Shown here: one piece after another, positions 1 through 8,084 of the stretch
Numbering within the stretch: position 1 is the stretch's first letter
How the letters are laid out: each line of letters begins with the position of its first letter
Assembly (NCBI RefSeq): GCF_018129065.1
Contig: NZ_JAAEDM010000001.1
Coordinates: forward strand, 62,001 to 126,000
Reading direction: 5' to 3'
Length of the DNA stretch: 64,000 bases
Origin: Neoroseomonas soli
Lineage (GTDB): Bacteria; Pseudomonadota; Alphaproteobacteria; Acetobacterales; Acetobacteraceae
Translations under genes and position numbers: made by a program
The notes under the pieces: generated by a model
Databases searched by the model: none
What the model saw: only the letters and a program-made list of their open reading frames with translations
What the model was told of the DNA's origin: nothing

Positions 1-773
1 GGCCCGGTGCCGGTGCGACCATCGGCACCACGGCGGCGGCGCGGTCACCGGCGGATGGCTACACGCTGGTGGTCTAGACGATCAGCGGCATGGCGGTCGG
101 GCAGACGCTCTACCGCGACCGCATCACCTGGGATGCGGACCGCGACTTCGCACATATCGGCATGATCCTGCAGACGCCATGGATGCTGTGCGTGCGTCCG
201 GGCGGCGCGATCCGCGACCTGGCGGGCTGGGTCGCCGCCGCGCGCGGTGGGCACGGGCTGAACTACGGCACCACGGGCGTCGGTTCCGTCGCGCATCTGC
301 TCGGTGTGCAACTCGCAGCCGCCGCGCGGATCACGATGGAGCACGTTCCCTATCGCAGCCTGGCACAATCCAGCGCCGACCTGATGAGCGGCACCATCCC
401 CGGCATCATCGAGAGCCTGACCGCGACGAGCGGCTTCATCCGCGCGGGAACCATGTTGCCCTTGGCGAATTCCTCCGCCGCACGCTCGCCGGGCTTTCCC
501 GATGTGCCGACCTTCAGCGAGTTGGGCTTCCCGGGCGTGGTCGCCGATGGCTGGGCCGGGCTGGCGGCACCGGCTGGCACGCCGCGGCCGGTCCTCGAAG
601 CGCTGGCCCAGGCGATGCGCGCCGCCCAGGCCGAAGCGGCCGTGCGCCAGCGGCTTGAGGAGATGTCGAGCACGCCCGGCCAGCTCTACCTCGATGCGGC
701 GCAGGCTTTCGTGCGCCAGCAGGTCGCGGATTGGGCGCCGGTGGTGCGCGCATCCGGCGCAACGCCAGATTAG
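1..773 (+). pseudogene. Bug-family (TctC) binding protein, interrupted by an in-frame TAG; 5' end outside the window
   Basis: The reading frame ending at 773 encodes the body of a Bug/TctC periplasmic solute-binding protein. Upstream codons read PGAGATIGTTAAARSPADGY followed by TLVV, the usual block just before the middle of a Bug protein. The frame then meets TAG at 75-77 and resumes with TISGMAVGQTLY and a normal C-terminal half to residue SGATPD. The stop splits one continuous homologous frame, so I call it a nonsense-mutated pseudogene; a CAG-to-TAG change would explain it in one step. A restart at the ATG at 90 would give 227 residues without signal peptide or N-terminal lobe. It lies 72 bp before pxpA and may once have served 5-oxoproline or related organic-acid uptake. 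A sequencing error is the alternative. Confidence 0.75.
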
Positions 774-845
774 CAGTCCATCCGCCCTGGCTGTATGGAA
801 GCACATTCTGTTGCCATTGGACTGCCGGACAAGGGATGCCACGCC

Positions 846-1622
846 ATGCCGGAACGGATCATCGATTTCAACGCCGATATGGGCGAAGGGTACGGCCCCT
901 GGCGCATGGGTGACGACGCGGCGATGCTCGACATCGTCACCAGCGCGAGCATTGCCTGCGGCGGCCATGCGAGCGACCCCGAGACGATGTTCCGCACGCT
1001 GACCCAGGCGCGTGAACGCGGCGTGACCGTCGGCGCCCATCCCGGCTACCCGGATCGCGAAGGCTTTGGCCGCCGACGCCTGCCGTATCCACCGGCCGAG
1101 ATCGAACGCTTTGTCGCGGCGCAGATCGGCGCGCTGGTCGGCATCGGCCGTCTGGCCGGTGTGAAGATCGCCTATGTGAAGCCGCATGGCGCGCTCGGCA
1201 ACGTCGCCGCGGAGGACCGCAGCGTCGCCGATGCGATCGCGCGCGCGATCCGCGCCTTCGACGGGCTGGCGGTGCTGGCCATGCCGGGCAGCGAATTTGC
1301 AGCCGCCGCACGTGCCGCGGGACTGACGACCTACGCCGAGATCTTCGCCGATCGCGGCTATACGCCGCAGGGGCAACTTGTCCCGCGCAGCCAGCCCGGT
1401 GCCATGATCGAGAACACCGAGGAAGCCGCCGCGCGGCTGCTGCACTTCCTCGAAACCGGCCGCATGAAGACGGTGGATGGCGGCGAGGTGCCGCTGAACG
1501 CCGTGTCGATCTGCATCCATGGCGACAGCGACCATGCGGTGGCCATGGCGCGCGGCGTGCGGCGCGCGCTGGAGCAGGCGGGTGTCACGCTGAAGCCCTT
1601 CCTGCCGGCCGAACGGATCTGA
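846..1622 (+). CDS. pxpA: 5-oxoprolinase subunit A (LamB/YcsF family)
   Basis: PxpA works with PxpB and PxpC in the ATP-dependent opening of 5-oxoproline (pyroglutamate) to glutamate in the cytoplasm. The 258-residue product starts MPERIIDFNADMGEGYGPW, the characteristic N-terminus of the family, followed by ACGGHASDP, VGAHPGYPD and VKPHGALGN blocks typical of LamB/YcsF proteins; the length is also typical. The ATG at 846 is preferred over the upstream in-frame ATG at 795 because family homology begins there and AAGGGA lies a few bases upstream. The gene is followed after 5 bp by pxpB and then pxpC, the standard order. Family identity is secure; the substrate is inferred from the family. Confidence 0.93.
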   Translation: MPERIIDFNADMGEGYGPWRMGDDAAMLDIVTSASIACGGHASDPETMFRTLTQARERGVTVGAHPGYPDREGFGRRRLPYPPAEIERFVAAQIGALVGIGRLAGVKIAYVKPHGALGNVAAEDRSVADAIARAIRAFDGLAVLAMPGSEFAAAARAAGLTTYAEIFADRGYTPQGQLVPRSQPGAMIENTEEAAARLLHFLETGRMKTVDGGEVPLNAVSICIHGDSDHAVAMARGVRRALEQAGVTLKPFLPAERI

Positions 1623-1627
1623 CTACC

Positions 1628-2320
1628 GTGCCGGCAGGCCCGTTCCCGCGCCTGCGTGCGGCAGGCGACCAGGGACTGCTCGTCGAGTTCGGGGACTCGG
1701 TCGACGTCGCCGTCAGCGAACGCGTCCTTGCCTTCGATGCGGCGCTGCGGGCTCGCCCCTTCCACGGCTTCACCGAGAGCACCCCGTCCTATGCCGCGGT
1801 GCTGGTCGGGTACGATCCCCTGGAGGTCACGCCCAGCGCAGTGCGCGCGCATGTCGAGGCGCTGCTGGCCGAGCCCCATCCGCCGCTGGCCGCCGCCGCG
1901 CTCCACGAACTTCCCGTCTGCTACGAACAGCCCTTCGCGCCCGACCTGGCCGATGTGGCGCAGCGTTGCGGCATGAGCGAGGAGGCGGTGATCGCCGCGC
2001 ACCTCTCGGGCGAATACCGCGTCTTCATGTTCGGCTTCGCGCCGGGCTATGGCTATCTCGGCGGCGTGCCGGAGGCGATCCGCGTGCCGCGCAAGCCGAA
2101 CCCGGTGCGCGCCAGGCCTCCCGGCAGCCTCGCGATCGCAGGGCCGATGTGCCTCGTCACGACGGTGACGGCACCGACCGGCTGGTGGGTGATCGGCCGA
2201 TCACCGGCGCGGATCGTCGATGTGGATCGCGAACGCCAGTTCCTGTTCGAGGTAGGCGACCGGATCCGCTTCCGGCGCATCCGGCGCGACGAATTCGATG
2301 CGTTCGGGAGTGTGCCGTGA
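1628..2320 (+). CDS. pxpB: 5-oxoprolinase subunit B (KipI/allophanate hydrolase subunit 1-like)
   Basis: This 230-residue protein is the PxpB (formerly KipI or allophanate hydrolase subunit 1) partner of the PxpABC 5-oxoprolinase. It has the fold's N-terminal block (RAAGDQGLLVEFGD) and the diagnostic C-terminal block FGFAPGYGYLGG, then a proline-rich VPRKPNPVRARPPG stretch, SLAIAG and GWWVIGRSP. Its TGA stop overlaps the GTG start of pxpC in a GTGA quartet, indicating translational coupling of B and C, which form the amide-cleaving complex. It begins 5 bp after pxpA. Some members of the family were described as kinase inhibitors (KipI in Bacillus), but the gene order here supports the oxoprolinase role. 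Confidence 0.92.
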   Translation: MPAGPFPRLRAAGDQGLLVEFGDSVDVAVSERVLAFDAALRARPFHGFTESTPSYAAVLVGYDPLEVTPSAVRAHVEALLAEPHPPLAAAALHELPVCYEQPFAPDLADVAQRCGMSEEAVIAAHLSGEYRVFMFGFAPGYGYLGGVPEAIRVPRKPNPVRARPPGSLAIAGPMCLVTTVTAPTGWWVIGRSPARIVDVDRERQFLFEVGDRIRFRRIRRDEFDAFGSVP

Positions 2321-3282
2321 CCCGTGCGGTCTTCCTGGTCGAGCACGCCGGCCCGCTGACCACGGTGCAGGACCGCGGCCGCTTCGGCTACCTGCGCTAT
2401 GGCGTGACCGAGGCCGGGCCGATGGATCGCCAGGCCTTCGCCATCGCCCAGGCCGCCCTTGGCAATCCCTTGAATGCAGCGGCGATCGAGACAACGATCG
2501 GCGGCGTCGCGCTCCGGTGCATTGAAGGCGAGGTGACCGTCGCGAGCGCCGGCGGCGGCTTCCATTGCGCCGTGGATGGCCGGCCAGTCGGCGCCTGGGG
2601 CGTGTTCAGCATCCGTGAGGGATCCGTGCTGACGGTACGGCCGGGCTATTGGGGAAGTTGGACGTACCTGGCATTCGCCGGCGACATCGTTGCACCAGCC
2701 TGGCTCGGCAGCCGCGCGACCAACGTGCTGTCGGATTTCGGCGGCCTTCGCTTGCAGGCAGGCCAGCATTTGGAGATCCGTGATGCCGAGCGGCGCCCCG
2801 GCAGAGAACGCGATCTGGTCTTGCCCGTGACGTCGCGACCACGGCAGGAGGTGCGCGTGGTGCTCGGCCCGCAGGACCGCTTCTTCGCGCCGGAGACGAT
2901 ACGGCGCCTGCTGAGCGAGACTTTCACCCTCAGCAACGAATACGACCGCATGGGTGTCAGGTTGCAGGGACCGAAACTGCCGATCGTCGGGACGCTTGAT
3001 ATGCCGTCCGAGGCGTTGCCGCGCGGATCGGTGCAGGTGCCTGGCCATGGCGATCCCATCGTCCTGATGGCCGACCACCAGACGACGGGCGGTTACCCGA
3101 AGATCGCGGTACTGGCCTCGGCGGATCAGGATGGATTTGCCCAGTTGCGAAGTCGCGACCGTGTGACGTTCAGGGCAGTCACCGCAAGCCAAGCCGCGTC
3201 GTCGGCCCGCACGCGTGCTGGGGCCTTACGGCAGTATCTGCAGGCGCTTGGAGTTCGGGAGCAACGATCAGCGGTTCATTGA
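2317..3282 (+). CDS. pxpC: 5-oxoprolinase subunit C (KipA/biotin-dependent carboxyltransferase-like)
   Basis: PxpC pairs with PxpB to complete the 5-oxoprolinase. The 321-residue product starts at the GTG at 2317, overlapping the pxpB stop; the open frame runs further upstream but only inside pxpB. Diagnostic blocks are TTVQDRGRFGY, EAGPMDRQAF with the A-IE motif after it, LGPQDRFF, EYDRMGVRLQG, and the signature ADHQTTGGYPKIAVLASAD near the C-terminus. The family is often mis-named allophanate hydrolase subunit 2 or urea amidolyase-like. It ends the pxpABC unit; about 180 bp without any recognisable gene follow before the tetR promoter. Confidence 0.92.
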   Translation: MTRAVFLVEHAGPLTTVQDRGRFGYLRYGVTEAGPMDRQAFAIAQAALGNPLNAAAIETTIGGVALRCIEGEVTVASAGGGFHCAVDGRPVGAWGVFSIREGSVLTVRPGYWGSWTYLAFAGDIVAPAWLGSRATNVLSDFGGLRLQAGQHLEIRDAERRPGRERDLVLPVTSRPRQEVRVVLGPQDRFFAPETIRRLLSETFTLSNEYDRMGVRLQGPKLPIVGTLDMPSEALPRGSVQVPGHGDPIVLMADHQTTGGYPKIAVLASADQDGFAQLRSRDRVTFRAVTASQAASSARTRAGALRQYLQALGVREQRSAVH

Positions 3283-3465
3283 TGCCGTTGTTCGGCCACG
3301 GAGGCGGCGGACCTCGTGGCCGGTGCGAATGTCTGCTCGACGTGGTCCGCCACATGGCGGGCTGGCCTCCGGGGCAGGGCCGCCGGCACCTGCCCGGTCG
3401 CGCCTTCGCTGTTGCTTGCCGAGAGGCGCTGCGGGCGCCGTGTCCCGGGGCTCGACGGCCGCGGC

Positions 3466-3495
3466 TTGAATTTATCAAGACGAACGGTCTATATT
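3466..3495 (+). promoter_or_regulatory. Sigma-70-type promoter of tetR; transcript probably leaderless
   Basis: TTGAAT (3466-3471) and TATATT (3490-3495) are separated by 18 bp, a good match to the vegetative promoter consensus in otherwise very GC-rich DNA. Transcription would start about seven bases after the -10 box, at or next to the ATG at 3503, and no Shine-Dalgarno-like sequence lies between, so the tetR message is probably leaderless. The operator candidate at 3477-3491 occupies the spacer and touches the -10 box. Confidence 0.6.
3477..3491. promoter_or_regulatory. Candidate TetR operator (NemR-box-like)
   Basis: The 15-bp sequence AAGACGAACGGTCTA contains the inverted repeat AGAC...GTCT with a full right half-site GGTCTA. 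NemR, a TetR-family electrophile sensor, recognises TAGACC-N4-GGTCTA, and the left half here keeps only AGAC. The position between -35 and -10 would let a bound repressor block its own promoter. The assignment is by pattern and family resemblance only. Confidence 0.5.
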
Positions 3496-3502
3496 CTTCG
3501 CC

Positions 3503-4153
3503 ATGGACGCAACCCCCTCCGCCCATGGCCCGCGGCGCCGCGGCCGCCCGCCAAAGGACGGCCGGGCGCATGCCGATACGAAGCAGCGGCTCGTCCAGGC
3601 CGGCGTCGCGATCCTGACGGAGAAGGGATTTGCCGCGGTGGGTCTCGACGAGATCCTCGGTTCCGTCGGCGTGCCGAAAGGGTCCTTCTACTACTACTTC
3701 ACGAGCAAGGATGAGTTCGGCCTCGCGCTGATCGACGCCTATGCCGAATACTTCGCCGCGAAGCTCGATCGCTGGTTGGCCGACGAGACGCGGCCCCCGC
3801 TGCAACGGCTGGGCGACTTCGTGGAAGACGCCAAGGCCGGCATGGCGCGCTTTGGTTTCCGCCGCGGTTGCCTGGTCGGCAATCTCGGCCAGGAGATGGG
3901 CGTGCTGCCGGAGCTTTTCCGCGCGCGGCTGCACGGCGTCTTCCTCGACTGGCAAGCGCGGACCGCGCGCTGCCTCGAAGCGGCGAAAGATGCCGGCGAG
4001 ATCGCGCCCGACGAGGACTGCGCCACGCTCGCCGCCTTCTTCTGGATCGGTTGGGAAGGCGCGGTGCTGCGCGCGAAGCTGGAGCGCAGCCCCGAGGCCC
4101 TCGATGTCTTCGCGCGCGGCTTCTTCGCGGCCCTGCGCCCGCGCCTCCCCTGA
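3503..4153 (+). CDS. TetR-family repressor, NemR/AcuR-like
   Basis: The 216-residue DNA-binding regulator has a basic N-terminus ([11 protein letters not shown]), a TetR helix-turn-helix at about residues 24-70 ([20 protein letters not shown] then [12 protein letters not shown]) and a C-terminal ligand domain containing [14 protein letters not shown]. In NemR a cysteine in this part of the protein senses electrophiles, and the Cys here is a candidate for the same role. It is followed after 25 bp by an acuI-like reductase and then an AhpD-like protein, all on one strand, the typical target set of AcuR/NemR-type repressors. Autoregulation is suggested by the operator in its own promoter. The inducer (acrylate, quinones or other enones) is not determined. 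Confidence 0.85.
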   Translation: MDATPSAHGPRRRGRPPKDGRAHADTKQRLVQAGVAILTEKGFAAVGLDEILGSVGVPKGSFYYYFTSKDEFGLALIDAYAEYFAAKLDRWLADETRPPLQRLGDFVEDAKAGMARFGFRRGCLVGNLGQEMGVLPELFRARLHGVFLDWQARTARCLEAAKDAGEIAPDEDCATLAAFFWIGWEGAVLRAKLERSPEALDVFARGFFAALRPRLP

Positions 4154-4178
4154 ACCCCCACACCGTCAGGAGCACCGG

Positions 4179-5171
4179 ATGTTCGACGCCATTCTGATCG
4201 AGAAGACCGAAGACGGCTCGCGCGCCGTCCTGGCGACGGTGGGGGAGGATCGCCTGCCGCCGGGCGACGTGACCGTTCGCGTCGCGTGGTCGACGCTCAA
4301 CTACAAGGACGCGCTCGCCATCACCGGCAAGGCGCCCGTCGTGCGTAGCTTCCCCATGGTCCCGGGGATCGACTTCGCCGGCGTCGTGGAGCAGTCGAGC
4401 GACCCCGCGTACAGGCCCGGCGACAAGGTCGTGCTGAACGGCTGGGGCGTCGGCGAAGCCCATTGGGGCGGGCTGGCCGGGAAGGCACGGGTCAAGGGCG
4501 ACTGGCTCGTCCCGCTGCAACCGCCCTTCACCCTGCGCCAGGCGATGGGGATCGGCACCGCCGGGTACACCGCCATGCTGTGCGTCATGGCGCTGGAACG
4601 GCATGGCGTCACGCCCGATCAGGGCGAGATCCTGGTGACGGGCGCGGCCGGCGGCGTCGGCAGCGTCGCGGTCGCCGTGCTGGCGAAGCTGGGCTACCAG
4701 GTGGTGGCGATGACCGGGCGCCCGGAGGAAACCGGCTATCTCACCGCGCTCGGGGCCAGGGAGATCATCGACCGCGCGACGTACACGCAGCCCGGCAAGC
4801 CGCTCGCGAGGGAGCGCTGGGCCGGTGCCGTGGATGTGGTCGGCGGCCATGTCCTCGCGAATGTCTGCGCGGCGATGAAGTATCGCGGCACGGTCGCCGC
4901 CTGCGGGCTGGCCGGCGGGATGACGCTGCCCACGACGGTCGCGCCCTTCATTCTCCGCGGCGTGACGCTGGCGGGCGTGGACAGCGTGATGTGTCCGCGG
5001 CCTGAACGCCTCGAAGCCTGGCGCCGTCTAGCCCGTGACCTCGATCCCGCGACGCTGGAGGGGCTCACCACGGAGGTCGCGATGGCGGATGTCATCCCTG
5101 CCGCCGAACGGCTGGTCGCCGGGCAGATCCGCGGCCGCATCATCGTCCCGGTCGGCCCGGACGCCGCCTGA
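4179..5171 (+). CDS. acuI: Acrylyl-CoA reductase/quinone oxidoreductase (AcuI/YhdH family)
   Basis: A medium-chain (MDR) NADPH-dependent reductase of 330 residues that reduces activated C=C bonds, acrylyl-CoA in characterised AcuI proteins. The N-terminal GroES-like part has [16 protein letters not shown] and [13 protein letters not shown]; the nucleotide-binding part has [20 protein letters not shown] at about residues 149-168. The Zn ligands of alcohol dehydrogenases are absent, as expected for this subfamily. The ATG at 4179 follows CAGGAG and begins the conserved N-terminus MFDAILIEK. It lies between the TetR regulator and an AhpD-like gene, so reactive-carbonyl or acrylate detoxification is a plausible role; plain quinone reduction is the alternative. 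Confidence 0.82.
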   Translation: MFDAILIEKTEDGSRAVLATVGEDRLPPGDVTVRVAWSTLNYKDALAITGKAPVVRSFPMVPGIDFAGVVEQSSDPAYRPGDKVVLNGWGVGEAHWGGLAGKARVKGDWLVPLQPPFTLRQAMGIGTAGYTAMLCVMALERHGVTPDQGEILVTGAAGGVGSVAVAVLAKLGYQVVAMTGRPEETGYLTALGAREIIDRATYTQPGKPLARERWAGAVDVVGGHVLANVCAAMKYRGTVAACGLAGGMTLPTTVAPFILRGVTLAGVDSVMCPRPERLEAWRRLARDLDPATLEGLTTEVAMADVIPAAERLVAGQIRGRIIVPVGPDAA

Positions 5172-5210
5172 ACGCCCGCCCGACCCTCGATCCTCATCCC
5201 AGGTGACCTG

Positions 5211-5789
5211 ATGTCCGCGCAGACCGAGCCCCCGATCAGCCGCTTTCCCGTCCCCACCCTGGCGGAGATGCCCGACGATATCCGCGAGCGCCTGCTCGCG
5301 GTGCAGGAGAAGTCCGGGTTCATCCCCAATGTCTTTCTTGTCCTGGCGCACCGGCCCGAGGAATTCCGCGCCTTCATGGCCTATCACGATGCCCTGATGG
5401 ACAAGCCCGGTGCGCTCACCAAGGCCGAGCGCGAGATGATCGTGGTGACGACCAGCAACGCGAACCAGTGCCAGTATTGCGTGGTGGCGCATGGCGCCAT
5501 CCTGCGCATCCGGGCGAAGAACCCGCTGATCGCCGACCAGGTCGCCATCAACTACCGCAAGGCCGACGTCACGCCGCGGCAGAAGGCCATGCTGGACTTC
5601 GCGATGAAGGTCGCGTTCGAGGCCTATGCCGTGAACGACGACGACCACGACACCATGGCGCGGCATGGCTTCAATCCCGAGGATGTCTGGGACATCGCCG
5701 CCATTGCGGCCTTCTTCGGCATGTCGAACCGACTGGCCAACATCACCAGCATGCGGCCGAACGAGGAATTCTACTCCATGGGGCGGTAG
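5211..5789 (+). CDS. AhpD-like peroxidase-related protein (carboxymuconolactone decarboxylase fold)
   Basis: The 192-residue protein carries the AhpD-like motif NQCQYCVVAHG near residues 83-93 (CxxC followed by His), the redox-active pair of alkylhydroperoxidase-type enzymes. The rest (FRAFMAYHDALMDKPGALTK, MSNRLANITSMRPNEEFYSM) matches the family often labelled peroxidase-related enzyme or carboxymuconolactone decarboxylase-like. It sits 39 bp after acuI with its own AGGTGA ribosome-binding site, so it is most likely the last gene of the tetR-acuI unit and helps cope with peroxides or electrophiles. A strong hairpin starts at its stop codon. The actual reductant and substrate are unknown. 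Confidence 0.8.
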   Translation: MSAQTEPPISRFPVPTLAEMPDDIRERLLAVQEKSGFIPNVFLVLAHRPEEFRAFMAYHDALMDKPGALTKAEREMIVVTTSNANQCQYCVVAHGAILRIRAKNPLIADQVAINYRKADVTPRQKAMLDFAMKVAFEAYAVNDDDHDTMARHGFNPEDVWDIAAIAAFFGMSNRLANITSMRPNEEFYSMGR

Positions 5790-5812
5790 CCCGCGCGACG
5801 CATGGCGCGGGC
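5789..5812. terminator. Bidirectional terminator-like hairpin between convergent genes
   Basis: An 8-bp perfect inverted repeat, GCCCGCGC (5789-5796) and GCGCGGGC (5805-5812), with an 8-base loop sits exactly between the stop codon of the AhpD-like gene and the stop of the convergent araC-type gene at 5815. There is no T-run, so it would work as a GC-only hairpin or RNA-stability element; its placement supports termination from both sides. Confidence 0.5.
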
Positions 5813-5814
5813 GG

Positions 5815-6642
5815 TCACGACGAGCGACGATGGAACGTCGGCGACGCCCGCGCATCCGGGTCTGCAGACCGCCCACGCATGTAGCCCTGCGGACTGCGCC
5901 CCATATCGGTGCGGAAGGCGTAGACGAAGGCCGAGGTCGATCCGTAGCCGAGTTCCATTGCCGTCTGCGTCACGCTGAGCCCACCGCCCAGCAGCTCGAT
6001 CGCCTTGAACATCCGCAGGCGCCGCCGCCAGGACCTGAGGCTCATGCCCAGCTCGGCCTCGAAGCGCCGTGCCAAGGTGCGGCCTGACATGCCGAGGTCG
6101 CGGCCCCATTCCTCCGGTCCCCGCGGATCGGCAGGGTCGGCGTAGAGCGTCTGGCACAGTTCCACCAGGGATCCGTCGCGCGGCCAGGGCAGGGCACCCG
6201 GCAAGGGGCGCGCGCGCCGCAACTGGTCCAGGATGAGCGTCGTGACACGCCCCGCATAGCCATCGCCGTCGTCCTGCCCCTCGATCTCCGCGGCCTCGAT
6301 GATCAGCGCCTGCAGCAGGGGCGGGACACCGAAAACGGTCGGACTTGCCGGCAGGCCCTCACCCGCTTCGTCGGCGATCCACAGGCTGCGGAACTCCGCA
6401 CCGAGCAGCGATCCGACGCGGTGCCGCAACCCTGTCGGCAGCCAGACGGCCTGCTCGGGCGAGATGACGAAGGACTGCCCCTCCACTGCCACCGTCAGCA
6501 CGCCCGAGATCGCATAGACGACCTGGTGCCAGGCATGGGCGTGTTCGGGAAAATAGTGCCGAGGCGGGATGGACTGCGCGCGGACCGTCATGGGACGGGG
6601 CGGCAAGATCCCAGGCGGCGCGGCAATGGTCCCCCAGCGCAT
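5815..6642 (-). CDS. AraC-family transcriptional regulator
   Basis: The 275-residue regulator has an N-terminal cupin sensor domain (PRHYFPEHAHAWHQVVYAIS then GVLTVAVEGQSFVISPEQAV) and a C-terminal AraC DNA-binding domain with two helix-turn-helices (ARRFEAELGMSLRSWRRRLR, QTAMELGYGSTSAFVYAFR, TDMGRSPQGYMRG). It is transcribed away from the TPR-MFS genes that start at 6753, the usual layout for a local activator of the neighbouring operon. The first Met (at 6642) gives a short extension before the cupin; an internal Met, 19 residues in, is possible. It resembles AraC regulators of MFS exporters; no effector can be named. Confidence 0.85.
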   Translation of the reverse strand: MRWGTIAAPPGILPPRPMTVRAQSIPPRHYFPEHAHAWHQVVYAISGVLTVAVEGQSFVISPEQAVWLPTGLRHRVGSLLGAEFRSLWIADEAGEGLPASPTVFGVPPLLQALIIEAAEIEGQDDGDGYAGRVTTLILDQLRRARPLPGALPWPRDGSLVELCQTLYADPADPRGPEEWGRDLGMSGRTLARRFEAELGMSLRSWRRRLRMFKAIELLGGGLSVTQTAMELGYGSTSAFVYAFRTDMGRSPQGYMRGRSADPDARASPTFHRRSS

Positions 6643-6655
6643 GGGTGTGCTCCAA

Positions 6656-6677
6656 TTTGTCGTTTATTCTACACAAA
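6656..6677. promoter_or_regulatory. Weak inverted repeat in the araC/TPR divergent region
   Basis: TTTGT (6656-6660) and ACAAA (6673-6677) form a short inverted repeat with a 12-bp AT-rich spacer in the only AT-rich patch of the 110-bp divergent interval. It could be a regulator site or part of the promoters. No convincing -35/-10 pair could be chosen for either direction. Confidence 0.25.
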
Positions 6678-6752
6678 CTGGCAACCCGTCGAAAGACAGC
6701 CAAGCGGTGATCCTCTAAACGAATCCCTCATTCCCACGACGAGGGTTCCGCC

Positions 6753-8072
6753 ATGGTCCGCCTGGACAGCCGCGGCCTGCCGCTTTCGGCGACATCGGAC
6801 CTCGCGGCCGAACGCTACCGGGAAGGGGTGGACCTGCTGCTGTCCGCCTGGCCGGGCGCGGATGTGGCGTTCGACGCGGCCATCGCGGCCGATCCGGACT
6901 TCGCCCTCGCGCATGCGGCGCGGGCACGCCTGCATGCCATCCGGGTCGAGATGCCGGCCGCCCACGCGCGCATCGCGACGGCCGCGGAGATCGTCGCCCG
7001 GCACGGCACCGAGCGCGAGCGCAGCCATGTCGACATCCTTTCCCTCACCATCCACGGCCAATCGACGCAGGCCCTGCAACGGGCGGTCGCCCATGCGGAT
7101 GCCTGGCCACGCGACGCGGTGATCCTCGGCCTGCCGCTCGGCGCCTTCGGGCTCTTTGCCTTTTCCGGGATGGCGGATCACGACCAGGCACGGGTCGATC
7201 TCTGCGAGCGCCACGCGCGGCATTTCGATGCCGAGGACTGGTGGTTCCTGAATTATCGCGGCTGGTCGCATGCCGAGAACGGCGCCGTCGCCCATGGGCG
7301 CGACCTGACGCAGCGGTCGCACGAGTTGCGCCGGACCAACGCGAACGCCGTCCACGCGCTGTCGCACGCCATGTTCGAGGATGGGTCCGGCGAGGATGCC
7401 GACCGCCTCATATCGGGCTGGCTGCCGGAATACGACCGCCGTGGCACGCTCCACGGCCACATCGCCTGGCATGCCTCCCTCGCCGCGCTGGAACAGGGCG
7501 ACACGGCGAGGGCGCTGGCCGTCTACGAGGCGCATGTGCAGCCTTCCGTCTCGGCCGGGCTGCCGCTCAACGTGGTGACCGATACCGTCTCCTTCCTGTG
7601 GCGGATGCGCGCATACGGGCGCGAGGTGCCGGCGGGGCTGTGGGAGGCGGCGGCCGCCTATGCGGCGCCGCTCTACACCAAGGCCGGCTTCCCTTTCGCC
7701 GATATCCACATGGCCATGCTCGACGCCGCGACCGGCGACGCGGCGGCGGTGGAGCGCCGCGCCGCCGCGCTGACCGCCCTGGTCGAGGCAGGCACCCTCG
7801 CCGCCGGGCCGGTGGTGCCGGCCATCTGCCGCGCCGCCCTCGCCTTCGCCGAGGCGGATTTCGCCGGCTGCGTCCGCCTGCTCGAACCGCTCGCGGCCGA
7901 GGCCGTGCGCATCGGCGGCAGCGGCGCGCAGCGCGAGATCGTGCAGGACACGTTGCTCGTCGCCCTGATGCGCAGCGGACAGGCCGGCAAGGCCCGTGAC
8001 CTGCTCGACCGCCGCCTGCACCGCCGCCCCTCGCCGCGCGACGCGGCCTGGCGCGCCCAACTCGCAGCCTGA
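6753..8072 (+). CDS. Tetratricopeptide-repeat protein, TTC38-like
   Basis: The 439-residue soluble protein has no signal peptide or membrane segment. It is built of helical hairpins with TPR-like character (FDAAIAADPDFALAHAARAR, HASLAALEQGDTARALAVYE), and its overall pattern, including RGWSHAENGAVAHGR, NANAVHALSHAMFEDG and HGHIAWHASLAALEQG, matches bacterial homologues of eukaryotic TTC38, whose biochemical function is not established. It begins at an ATG after an upstream purine-rich patch and is followed after 12 bp by an MFS transporter, so the two are probably co-transcribed and controlled by the divergent AraC regulator. The conserved His-rich repeats could indicate an enzyme rather than a scaffold. 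Confidence 0.7.
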   Translation: MVRLDSRGLPLSATSDLAAERYREGVDLLLSAWPGADVAFDAAIAADPDFALAHAARARLHAIRVEMPAAHARIATAAEIVARHGTERERSHVDILSLTIHGQSTQALQRAVAHADAWPRDAVILGLPLGAFGLFAFSGMADHDQARVDLCERHARHFDAEDWWFLNYRGWSHAENGAVAHGRDLTQRSHELRRTNANAVHALSHAMFEDGSGEDADRLISGWLPEYDRRGTLHGHIAWHASLAALEQGDTARALAVYEAHVQPSVSAGLPLNVVTDTVSFLWRMRAYGREVPAGLWEAAAAYAAPLYTKAGFPFADIHMAMLDAATGDAAAVERRAAALTALVEAGTLAAGPVVPAICRAALAFAEADFAGCVRLLEPLAAEAVRIGGSGAQREIVQDTLLVALMRSGQAGKARDLLDRRLHRRPSPRDAAWRAQLAA

Positions 8073-8084
8073 GGCGCACCGACC

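Noticed and set aside
45-1535. A 496-codon minus-strand open frame opposite the Bug gene and pxpA
   Set aside because: Low-complexity Arg/Ala/Gly-rich sequence without family resemblance; produced by high GC opposite real genes. Many similar frames (for example 10051-12342, 15555-17303, 29893-32562 and 36070-38151) were dismissed for the same reason.
3283-3465. Several short frames between pxpC and tetR
   Set aside because: None has a ribosome-binding site, conserved motif or sensible composition.
6643-6752. -35/-10 pairs for araC and the TPR gene (for example TAGAAT on the minus strand)
   Set aside because: No partner -35 box at acceptable spacing, so only the inverted repeat was listed at low confidence.
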